The translations under genes were made by a program, and so were the position numbers. Below, piece by piece: positions 18,401 to 25,121 of a stretch of DNA of 64,000 nucleotides. The stretch is from contig JAEUIN010000203.1 of the NCBI GenBank assembly GCA_016793115.1, positions 1-64,000 of the forward strand. The letters run 5' to 3'. The notes beneath the pieces were generated by a model. The model searched no databases and was not told the origin of the DNA. It worked only from the letters and a program-made list of their open reading frames with translations. Numbering within the stretch: position 1 is the stretch's first letter; each line of letters opens with the position of its first letter. Origin of the DNA: Planctomycetaceae bacterium (lineage in GTDB: Bacteria > Planctomycetota > Planctomycetia > Pirellulales > PNKZ01).

Positions 18401-19922
18401 CGGGCTGGCCGAACGATTGGGAAGTCGCCGCGTCGCGGAATACGGCCGAGAAATCACGGCCGCGCTGTTGGCCGAAGCGGCCGACGCCAAGTCGCCGGAC
18501 GAACGACGAATCGCCGCGGCGCGACAGGCCGTGGAGTTTCGCAAGACCGACGAATCTGTTGCGACGGCGCTGCTGAAGTTGCTTTCGCCGCGCACCTCGC
18601 CGGAGTTGGCGCGGGGCGTCTTCTCCGCGCTGGCGGCGAGCGAGGCCGAGGCCGTCGGTCGGTTGGTCGTCGAGAAACTTAACGTCGTCACGCCGGCGGC
18701 GCGGCCGGAAGCGATCCGACTTCTGCTGGCCCGCGAGGCTTGGACTCCGGCGCTCTTAAACGCGCTCGAGCGTCGCGCCGTCGAGGCTTCGGAATTGTCG
18801 CTCGATCAGAAGCAGGCCCTCGCGGCTCACCCCAACGCGCAGCTTCGCAATCGGGCCAAGAAGCTGCTCGCGGCGAGCGGCGGGCTGCCGAATCCCGATC
18901 GCCAGAAAGTGCTCGACGAACTCCGGCCGGTCACCGAAACCAAGGGCGACGCCGCGGCCGGCAAGCTCGTGTTTACGAAAACCTGCGCAAAGTGCCATCA
19001 ACATGGCGGCGAAGGGCAGAAGATCGGCCCCGACCTGACCGGCATGGCCGTGCATCCGAAGCGCGAGTTGCTCGTGCACCTAATCGACCCGAACCGGAGC
19101 GTCGAAGGCAACTTCCGCGTCTACACGGTCGAGACCGACGACGGACGGGTGCTCACCGGCCTGCTCGCGGCCGAGTCGAAAACGGCGATCGAATTGGTCG
19201 ACGCGGAAGGGAAGCGGCATCCGCTCCAGCGCGATGCGATCGAAGCCCTCACGGCCTCGAACAAGTCGCTGATGCCCGAAGGATTCGAAAAACAGGTCTC
19301 GCGCTACGACCTGACGAACTTGCTCGAGTTTCTGACGGCGCGCGGCAAATTCTTCCCGCTCGATCTCCGCAAAGCGGCGACGGCCGTGAGCACGCGCGGG
19401 ATGTTCTACAACGAAGAGTCGCAAATCGAGCGGCTGGTATTCGACGATTGGTCGCCGAAGACGTTCGCCGGCGTGCCGTTCACGCTCGTCGATCCGCAGG
19501 GGTCGCGGGTGCCGAACGTCGTGTTATTGCACTCCGTCAACGGCAAGCTGCCGCCGCAGATGCCGTCGTCGGTGCGGTTGCCGTGCAACTCGCCGATTAA
19601 GTCGCTGCACCTGTTGAGCGGCGTCGGCGGCTGGGCCTTCAACGGCGGCGGCGGGCGGGGGACGACGTCGCTGATCGTGCGGTTGCACTATGTCGACGGC
19701 AAGACCGAGGACCACGCGCTCGTCAACGGCGAGCACTTCGCCGACTATATCCGACACGTCGAAGTGCCCGGGTCGAAAATGGCCTTCGATCTGCACGGCC
19801 GGCAGATTCGCTATCTGGCGATCACGCCGAAGCGGCCCGACGTCGTTGCGGAAGTCGAGTTCGTCAAAGGAACCGACCGCACCGCGCCGATCGTGATGGC
19901 GGCGACGGTCGAAGCACCGTGA
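15459..19922 (+). CDS. secreted ThuA / PVC-type dehydrogenase / HEAT / cytochrome c fusion
   Basis: A 1487-residue exported multidomain protein of a type characteristic of Planctomycetes. In order: a signal peptide (residues 1-22); a ThuA-like domain to about 235 (LQVLFLGDSGHHRPAERF ... GGGGLVPLHCASFCF ... WGHDERTWDH); a PVC-type beta-propeller 'membrane-bound dehydrogenase' region from about 285 (YVHPDDFELRLFAAEPQIG, then repeated DTDGDGRAD blocks and WVLDWYNYIVQHNPTP); a helical HEAT-like region to about 1150; a cytochrome c domain with the heme site CAKCH (Cys1176 to His1180) and a nearby GPDLTGMA; and a C-terminal beta-rich domain. I infer that it oxidises a sugar derivative outside the cytoplasm and passes electrons to the heme. 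The open frame extends back to 14319 through the Gfo/Idh gene, but that part is a shadow. Start at the coupled ATG. Confidence 0.93.
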   Translation: MTRACRFIVGLVVMLSSSAAASGRELQVLFLGDSGHHRPAERFAQLQPVLAERGIKLTYTDRVADLNAATLAKYAGLVIYANIDELPPAEEAALLDYVAGGGGLVPLHCASFCFRNSPKYVELVGGQFKKHGTGTFRTKITEPDHELMRGFRGFESWDETYVHAKHNTANRIVLEVREDAEGREPWTWVRTQGRGRVFYTAWGHDERTWDHAGFQNLVERGIRWACGDDPALAGNYDDVGSYAPRMTERRTDVKPFEYVEAKVPFYPPGGPRKGDGAWNKMQLPLEPEESLKHYVHPDDFELRLFAAEPQIGKALAMTWDARGRLWLCESVDYPNELNPQGGCDKIRICEDTDGDGRADKFTVFAEGLSIPTTLAFHRGGVIVQNATETLYLKDTDGDDRADERRTLLTGWAAGDTHGGVSNFRYGPDNWYWAMQGYNNSSPVAPAYKEHKEKAFGTFRMGFFRFRLSNDDDPVVTDLEFIRSTNNNTWGLGFNEAGEVFGSTANGNPSEFMPIANRYYEAVRGWSAPALGGIAADDRFAPVTDNVRQVDHHGGFTAAAGHALYTARNYPEAYWNRTAFVCEPTGHLVATFVIEPRGAGYRSRNAWNLVASDDEWAAPIMAEVGPDGNVWVLDWYNYIVQHNPTPVGFTTGKGNAYETELRDKRHGRVFRVVPKGWKETKSPSLEKLTPQELVGEFRSANMLRRLEAQRLIIQRTNPPTAADLGNWLRKDIQSTKVESVAQNIHVKWTQFSVDGGDFSNFRDMKHLSQFFSEVVGERPASELRSSLETLHVQPPYVERAHADSVLLNHPDAHVRLTWLLGIADMYTPCRAGAAEALAILRDTKTQTDRILLDAAICAAARHDQDFLKLLVDEQAADSAPIAPVLFDATARVAEHFARGFAKVTPPPAMYSDAYNRRAQAIDTIREVLVKSATSKSPYVGAIVEGLARGWPKDAPIALDDTAEAAIVALLEALPRDSQGRLVGLAERLGSRRVAEYGREITAALLAEAADAKSPDERRIAAARQAVEFRKTDESVATALLKLLSPRTSPELARGVFSALAASEAEAVGRLVVEKLNVVTPAARPEAIRLLLAREAWTPALLNALERRAVEASELSLDQKQALAAHPNAQLRNRAKKLLAASGGLPNPDRQKVLDELRPVTETKGDAAAGKLVFTKTCAKCHQHGGEGQKIGPDLTGMAVHPKRELLVHLIDPNRSVEGNFRVYTVETDDGRVLTGLLAAESKTAIELVDAEGKRHPLQRDAIEALTASNKSLMPEGFEKQVSRYDLTNLLEFLTARGKFFPLDLRKAATAVSTRGMFYNEESQIERLVFDDWSPKTFAGVPFTLVDPQGSRVPNVVLLHSVNGKLPPQMPSSVRLPCNSPIKSLHLLSGVGGWAFNGGGGRGTTSLIVRLHYVDGKTEDHALVNGEHFADYIRHVEVPGSKMAFDLHGRQIRYLAITPKRPDVVAEVEFVKGTDRTAPIVMAATVEAP

Positions 19923-20413
19923 GGCGGAGATGGAGAGTCGGCGCACTCACTGAGCGGCGGGCGGTCGTGTCCACTCCGAATGCACACTTATTGCTTCGAA
20001 TCTGCCGCTCGCTTCACCCTCACCCCGGCCCTCTCCCTGATGGTTCGACCCAACTTCCTAAGACGGTCCGTCTCAGCGAGAGGGAGAAGAGGGGCGTTCG
20101 TGATGCGGACGACCGCCGTCCTCACTTGTGATGGGGACCACAGAGCAGACGGCGGGAAGCAACTTCGCCGCGCGCAGATTTCAGAGTACCGTTGAGTTAC
20201 TTCGTTTCAAACTTTAGGACTTAGAAAGGCAAGAGCTTCGATTCGAAAGTCTGCGCTCATCTAGCGAAGTTAGAACAATGTGTCGGCTTGCCGCAGCGCC
20301 GCTCCGGCTAGTTTGCCCGGCCGCGGGGGATACGAATTCGTCGCGAACCGCAAACTTACAATTCTTATTGCGCGACGTTGCGGCACCGCCGATACAAAGT
20401 ACGCCGCACCTTG
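19923..20413. other. non-coding region between convergent genes
   Basis: No supportable gene. The operon on the plus strand and the DUF1349 gene on the minus strand converge here. The interval contains a nested hairpin repeat (listed separately) and otherwise mixed-composition sequence with no recognisable signal. Confidence 0.6.
20032..20087. repeat. nested inverted repeat with CCCTCACCCCGGCCCTCTCCC start
   Basis: An outer pair, TCTCCCT (20032-20038) with AGGGAGA (20081-20087), encloses an inner palindrome AGACGG-T-CCGTCT (20061-20073). The left side is preceded by CCCTCACCCCGGCC, a sequence style I know from dispersed intergenic repeats in several bacterial groups. Its position between convergent genes suits a bidirectional terminator, though there is no T run. 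Confidence 0.5.
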
Positions 20414-21622
20414 TTACTCCGATTTGAGAATGAGATCCGCGAACTCGACGCGAAACGGCTGATCGGACGTATTGAGCGCCGCGACGCCGACCTGGAGACG
20501 TGAATCCAGTTCGACAACGACTGTTTTCACTTCGGTCCATTTCGTCCCGTCGTGGCTCATCGAGACCGTGATTCGGTCGCCGCGGCGAACGGCTTTGAGC
20601 CAGGTGGAATCGCCGTGAAAGAATTTGCTCGACGACACCGGTGCGTTGTTCGCGCCGGAGTACTGCCGATCGCGCCAATATTCGATGAGCGGCGGGTAGC
20701 ACAAGTAGGATTCGCCGTCCCACCACGCGTTTCGTTCGATGCGTAGAAAGTTTTCCGCGTCTTGCCAGATCACCAGACCGGCCCCGTTAAAGGGACGACC
20801 CTTGCCCTTAGCCGTCGTGCCGGGCCGAAAGTCGGCGGTAACCTTCACGCTCACTTCAAAATCGCCCGTGACGGTTCGCAGCACGCGTGGTGCCGACAGC
20901 CCTCGTAAGGGACTGAGGTCGTGGTTCGTCGGCGGAACTTGCATGCTCAATAAGTTTGCGTCGACTTTGCAGTCGTCGTTGGGATCGACGACCTTACCCC
21001 AATGCGGAATCTCGCGATCGCGCCGCGCCGCCTTCGGCGATCGCTTGTTGTCGCCCGCTTCCACGACCGCCGGCGATGCGCCCACGATGCCCGGCGTGGT
21101 CGGCGCCTCCTTCGTCAAAAGCCTGGAAGCGCTTATTTCAATATTCGCTTGGGGATCGATACGCTTCCAACGCCACACCTTGGGAAGAACCTGATAGTTG
21201 TCGTATCGCTTGTCGTCGAGCAGGCCCGGTACGTCGTAAAAACTATCGTCATCAACTCGGTAGACGTACGACTTTCCCTCCGCCGCGGTTCCGCCGACGG
21301 GAAAGAATGTGAACACGCGAACGTCGCCGCTCTTGCCTAAGGTAAACTCGACGGTTTGCTCCGTGGCCAGTTCGCCCGACGGGAGTCGATACCGCCTCAC
21401 GGTTTCGCGGTTGCCGTCGATCGTCTTGATACTGCGCACGGCCGGCGGAGCTTGCCCCTCCGACGTCGCGACGAGTTCCCAAGAGCCCTGGAGCAACTGC
21501 AGGTCGGCGGCGAGTTCGTCGCGTTCCAAGGCCGGAGGGCCGGCGGGTTCCGCGCCCGCCGTCATCGTAAGGATCATCATAATCGCCGGGACGGCGAGAC
21601 ACTGAGGGACGCTGCGATGCAT
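20414..21622 (-). CDS. secreted protein with TIGR03067-like and DUF1349-like domains
   Basis: A 402-residue protein with a signal peptide (CLAVPAIMMILTMTAGAEPA). The first half resembles the planctomycete TIGR03067/lipocalin-like domain (LQLLQGSWELVATSEGQ ... FTLGKSGDVRVFTFFP). The second half (from about residue 225) is a concanavalin-like DUF1349-type domain (FEVSVKVTADFRPG, NGAGLVIWQD, NFLRIERNAW, VGVAALNTSDQPF). That half is plainly homologous to the C-terminal half of the kinase encoded just upstream, with long identical stretches such as NFLRIERNAW and GVAALNTS. It is the last gene of a minus-strand series of sigma factor, kinase and this protein, with a 59-base gap to the kinase. Probable role: binding a carbohydrate or other ligand outside the cell. 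Function unproven. Confidence 0.82.
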   Translation of the reverse strand: MHRSVPQCLAVPAIMMILTMTAGAEPAGPPALERDELAADLQLLQGSWELVATSEGQAPPAVRSIKTIDGNRETVRRYRLPSGELATEQTVEFTLGKSGDVRVFTFFPVGGTAAEGKSYVYRVDDDSFYDVPGLLDDKRYDNYQVLPKVWRWKRIDPQANIEISASRLLTKEAPTTPGIVGASPAVVEAGDNKRSPKAARRDREIPHWGKVVDPNDDCKVDANLLSMQVPPTNHDLSPLRGLSAPRVLRTVTGDFEVSVKVTADFRPGTTAKGKGRPFNGAGLVIWQDAENFLRIERNAWWDGESYLCYPPLIEYWRDRQYSGANNAPVSSSKFFHGDSTWLKAVRRGDRITVSMSHDGTKWTEVKTVVVELDSRLQVGVAALNTSDQPFRVEFADLILKSE

Positions 21623-21681
21623 GACAGGCTCCTTGTAACGAGTTCCTTCGGATGTATGGCGTCGCTTGAGAATCGCCGGCC

Positions 21682-23703
21682 CTACGGCGCCTTGGCGGGC
21701 GAACCGGAATGAGCTGCGTCGCCGTCGATTTCTTTGGTTGTCGGTCGGTACCGCACGCGGAGTCGGTCGACGCCGTCGCCGGCGCCGTCGATTTCCGCTA
21801 AACCGGCGGCGCCGCTTTCGCTTTCGAACAGGACGGCGGATTCCACTCCGTTCTGTGTGATCGTCAGATCCTTGAAATCGACGACCAGCGACTCATTCGA
21901 GGTGTTCAGCGCCGCCACGCCGACGTGTAACTCGGTCGCGAGTTTCACGGGGAAAGTCTTCACGTCGATCCATCGCGTTCCGTCGTGACTTAAGGAAACC
22001 GTGACTTTTGCGTCTCGCCGAGCGGCTTTGAGCCAAGTGGAACGCCCAGGAAAGAACTCGGCCGGGGCGGCGGGGCCGTTGACGCCGCTGTATTCGCGGT
22101 CGTGCCAATACTCCATGAGCGGTGGATAGCAAAACAACGACTCCTCGACGCGCCAAGCATTGCGCTCGATGCGGAGGAAGTTGCCGTCGTCTTGCCAGAT
22201 CAAGATTCCGGCGCCGTTAAAGGGATTCCCTTTCCCCGTGGTCTCCCGGCCGGGTTGAAAGTCGGCCGTCACTTGGACGCGAATCTCGAAATCGCCGGAC
22301 ACTTTCGTGAGGAGGCGCGGGGCCGTGACGCCGCGAAACGGATTGAGGTCGTAATTCCCCGCGGGCACGTAGATGCGAAGCGTACTCGTGACATCGCCGG
22401 AGGTCGGGGCATTCATGTGGAGTTGAGAAAAACTACGGACCTTTCCTGAGCGGACTTCAAAAGCGTTATTCGCTAGGTCCGGCTTTACGGCGTCGATCAC
22501 GGGAGAAAGGACGCTCGACGACGAACTCGCGTTCTCCTCCGGCCGTCGCTCGCCCGTACGAACGTTCGACGTCTCGCTGCGGTTCGTCCGCACGCCGGGA
22601 GGGTAGAAGATCGCGATCGCGCCGAAGAGCGCCGCTAAGCCGGCGATAACGGCAAGGCTGCGGGGAATCCGACGGGCCGGCGGCTTCTCGATGTGCGGCG
22701 CAACCAAGGGAGCTGCGGCGGGGGCCGCGACGACCGGCGCGGGGCTCGTCGCCGAACCCTGCGAACGTTGAATCAGGGCCTCGACCTGCGTGCGAAACTC
22801 CGTGGCCGTGGAGAACCGCAGCTCGGGCGACTTGTCCAAGGCCCTCAAGACGACGGCATCGATTCCGACGTCGACCTGCGTGCGCCGCGAAGGAGGCTGC
22901 AAGCGATGATCGGGCAACTCGCCGGTGAGCATTTCGTATAGGACGACTCCGAGACTGTAGATATCCGCGCGATGATCGGTCGCGCCCTGCAGCAGTTGTT
23001 CCGGCGCCATGTACTGCGGCGTGCCGGCAAGTTGCGATTCGGCGGCGCTCACATCGGCGAACGCGCTTCCAAAAATCTTAGCCACGCCGAAATCGGCGAT
23101 TTTCACCCGCCCCTCCTTATCGAGCAGCAGGTTCTCCGGTTTGACGTCGCGGTGCACCACGCCGTGATCGTGAGCGTATTGCAGGGCCTCGCAGATCGGC
23201 GGAACGACGGCGAGAGCCTGTTCCGGTGCGAAGCGTCGGGCGTTCATGGCCTGACGCAGATTCGCCCCGTCGACAAACTCCATTAGCAGATAATAGAACT
23301 CTCCCGCTTGGCCGAAGTCGTAGATGGTGACGATGTTCGGGTGATTGAGCGCCGCGAGCGCCTGCGCCTCTTGGACGAACCGCTGAGCAAACTTGGGATT
23401 CGCAACTCGTTCGGGCGCCAGCAGTTTCAGGGCGGCGAGCCGGCCGAGCGACTTCTGGCGCACTTGGTAAACGACCCCCATCCCTCCGCGGCCGAGAAAC
23501 CGCAAAAGCTCCAGCTGAGGAAACAGCGGGGCCAGTTCCTCGATCGAAGTCGCGGCCGAGGGAGCCTCGCCGTAATCGTCCGGAGGGAGCGTGTCGGTCG
23601 CCAAGTAGAGTCCGGCGAGGCAGCGAGCACAGAGCCCTTCGACCGCATGGTCGGTCAGCGACGCGCCGCAACGGGGACAGTGATATGCCGGGAGACTGCT
23701 CAT
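21682..23703 (-). CDS. zinc-ribbon Ser/Thr kinase with extracytoplasmic DUF1349-like domain
   Basis: A 673-residue Hanks-type kinase. It starts with a zinc ribbon (Cys9, Cys12, Cys25, Cys28). The kinase domain follows (about residues 66-325) with the glycine loop GRGGMGVVY, the lysine in AALKLL, the catalytic loop HRDVKPEN and DFGVAK. A proline/alanine-rich linker leads to one membrane segment (about 348-366, SLAVIAGLAALFGAIAIFYP), and the outer part has a DUF1349-like beta-sandwich (FEIRVQVTADFQPG ... NGAGILIWQD ... GVAALNTSNES). All catalytic motifs are intact, so it should be active. The outer domain is homologous to the secreted protein encoded next. An ECF sigma factor gene lies 53 bases upstream; such pairs in Planctomycetes suggest kinase control of the sigma factor. 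Confidence 0.94.
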   Translation of the reverse strand: MSSLPAYHCPRCGASLTDHAVEGLCARCLAGLYLATDTLPPDDYGEAPSAATSIEELAPLFPQLELLRFLGRGGMGVVYQVRQKSLGRLAALKLLAPERVANPKFAQRFVQEAQALAALNHPNIVTIYDFGQAGEFYYLLMEFVDGANLRQAMNARRFAPEQALAVVPPICEALQYAHDHGVVHRDVKPENLLLDKEGRVKIADFGVAKIFGSAFADVSAAESQLAGTPQYMAPEQLLQGATDHRADIYSLGVVLYEMLTGELPDHRLQPPSRRTQVDVGIDAVVLRALDKSPELRFSTATEFRTQVEALIQRSQGSATSPAPVVAAPAAAPLVAPHIEKPPARRIPRSLAVIAGLAALFGAIAIFYPPGVRTNRSETSNVRTGERRPEENASSSSSVLSPVIDAVKPDLANNAFEVRSGKVRSFSQLHMNAPTSGDVTSTLRIYVPAGNYDLNPFRGVTAPRLLTKVSGDFEIRVQVTADFQPGRETTGKGNPFNGAGILIWQDDGNFLRIERNAWRVEESLFCYPPLMEYWHDREYSGVNGPAAPAEFFPGRSTWLKAARRDAKVTVSLSHDGTRWIDVKTFPVKLATELHVGVAALNTSNESLVVDFKDLTITQNGVESAVLFESESGAAGLAEIDGAGDGVDRLRVRYRPTTKEIDGDAAHSGSPAKAP

Positions 23704-23756
23704 ACTTATCGATTAAGTAGATGGGCCGATTGGTGGCGAAAGAATTTGCGAAATCG

Positions 23757-24503
23757 TCAGTTGGAACTCAACGCGGCGACGAGCGCGAGCACTTCATCCT
23801 CGACGTCGGCGGGATCGGCCACGGTTTCGGCCACTTCATCCTGAAACGCCTCGCGAAACCGCTTGCGGAGACGATGGACGGCGCTGCGTGCCGAGGCGGG
23901 CTCCATGTTGAGGGCGGCGGCGAGCGAATCGTAGTCGATCGCTCCCCGCTCCGCCGTCAGTTGGGGTTTTAGGAGTTCATAGTGCGCCAGGCGCCCGGCC
24001 GCTTCGTAATCGGCCCGCAATCGTCGCAAAGCGCTTTCGAATACGGTGAGGGCCCAGCGACGCTCGAACAATGCCTCGGCGGTGGGCACGCTCAGGTCGG
24101 CAAGCGAAAGTGATTCGATCCCGTCTAGCGGGAGCACCGCTTCGCCTCCCCCGCGCTTGCGAGCGTGGGCGTAGTCCCACTCGTTGGCCAGAAATCGCTT
24201 AAGCGCCGTCAGGAGAAAGGTCCGAAAACGTCCCTTCTTGCGGTCAACCGCGGCCAACCAGTCTTTTTCCAGTAAGCGCGCGAAGAACGCCTGCGTTAGG
24301 TCCTGCGCATCGTGTTCCGAACGACCGCGGTGCCGAACATACGCGTACAGCGGTCGCCAGTATTGGCGACAAAGAGCTTCGAGCGGTCGCGACATCTCGC
24401 CGGCCGATTTCCCCTGCGCCGCCAGCACCAACGACCATCGTGTCGTCTCGAAGCGGGCTCGGCCGTCAGGCGCGTTTCGTGTTGAAGGATCGACGTCGGT
24501 CAT
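23757..24503 (-). CDS. ECF-type RNA polymerase sigma factor
   Basis: A 248-residue sigma-70 family protein of a type common in Planctomycetes. Region 2 is seen at RFETTRWSLVLAAQ ... CRQYWRPLYAYVRHRGRSEHDAQDLTQAFFARLLE, and the region 4 helix-turn-helix at IDYDSLAAALNMEPASARSAVHRLRKRF. The C-terminal acidic tail (EVAETVADPADVEDEV) extends beyond the usual ECF end and may be regulatory. No anti-sigma gene is present. The adjacent kinase with an outer sensor domain is the likely signal input, either by direct phosphorylation or through a partner. It is first in the three-gene series, so autoregulation is plausible. Confidence 0.88.
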   Translation of the reverse strand: MTDVDPSTRNAPDGRARFETTRWSLVLAAQGKSAGEMSRPLEALCRQYWRPLYAYVRHRGRSEHDAQDLTQAFFARLLEKDWLAAVDRKKGRFRTFLLTALKRFLANEWDYAHARKRGGGEAVLPLDGIESLSLADLSVPTAEALFERRWALTVFESALRRLRADYEAAGRLAHYELLKPQLTAERGAIDYDSLAAALNMEPASARSAVHRLRKRFREAFQDEVAETVADPADVEDEVLALVAALSSN

Positions 24504-24690
24504 CGCAGATGTTCATTAAGAGTTCCACTCAAGATGTGGCGAGAAATATTCTTTCAGACGCGCCGCCGGGGCCGGCTTTTGCGGCAACTGCGACATGCTG
24601 CGAAACGGTTATAGCATGGAGTGACTGGAGTCGAGTCGTCTCGTGTACCGCTTAACTCGTGGATGTTTCGAAAGAATCTTCATAGTTGAC

Positions 24691-24746
24691 CTAGCGATCC
24701 CGCCTCTTAAAGCGGAATTCTAAGGGTTCGATTCCCTTCGGCCCCA
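24691..24746 (+). pseudogene. tRNA 3' half remnant (tRNA-Lys-like)
   Basis: An anticodon-like arm (CCGC 24700-24703, loop CTCTTAAA, GCGG 24712-24715) is followed by a perfect T arm (AAGGG TTCGATT CCCTT, 24722-24738) and a possible acceptor 3' strand CGGCCCC-A (24739-24746). The matching 5' strand GGGGCCG is absent and there is no proper D arm, so it cannot be an intact tRNA. The loop would give anticodon CUU (Lys). It could be a decayed tRNA or an attachment-site copy of a tRNA 3' end. Confidence 0.5.
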
Positions 24747-24777
24747 CTGACAACGAAGACGCAGATAACGGCGCGCA

Positions 24778-24840
24778 GCACAGGGGTCGGAGAGTGTTCC
24801 TAGTAAGAACGAGACGAGAGCTCGATTCCCTCCCCGTGCT
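24778..24840 (+). pseudogene. degenerate tRNA-like element lacking a D arm
   Basis: GCACAGG (24778-24784) pairs with CCCGTGC (24833-24839) at six of seven positions. GTTC/GAAC (24796-24799 with 24807-24810) closes a seven-base loop CTAGTAA. GAGAG/CCCTC with loop CTCGATT (24816-24832) mimics a T arm with one mismatch. Only 11 bases lie where a D arm should be, and the spacing is too short for a working tRNA. It lies 31 bases after the other tRNA-like fragment. Confidence 0.4.
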
Positions 24841-25121
24841 CTGAGTTGCCGTACCGATCTTGGACAACTCGGCACGTCCTTCAGCCGCGAGCCGGGTTGT
24901 CGGGGAATCTCCCGATGCGCGCGGCCGGATGTGCCGGTCGTTCGGCTTCGGCATGGGTCGGCCGGCTCTTCTCAGGCCCGGAAAAGTCCGCTTCGTCGTG
25001 CAAAATCGTCCGCTTATGACGTAGTTTTTCCTACCTGCCCCAGCCGGCGGGTGGTCTCGAACGTCGCGCACGTCGTGCTGCGAGTTGCCGAGATCGTGGC
25101 GTTCACGCTGCCGAGAATGCT

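Noticed and set aside
24691..25071. Minus-strand open frame of 126 codons with a 'GPKGIEP' stretch
   Set aside because: That peptide is the usual false translation of a tRNA T arm; it supports the tRNA-like remnant instead of a protein.
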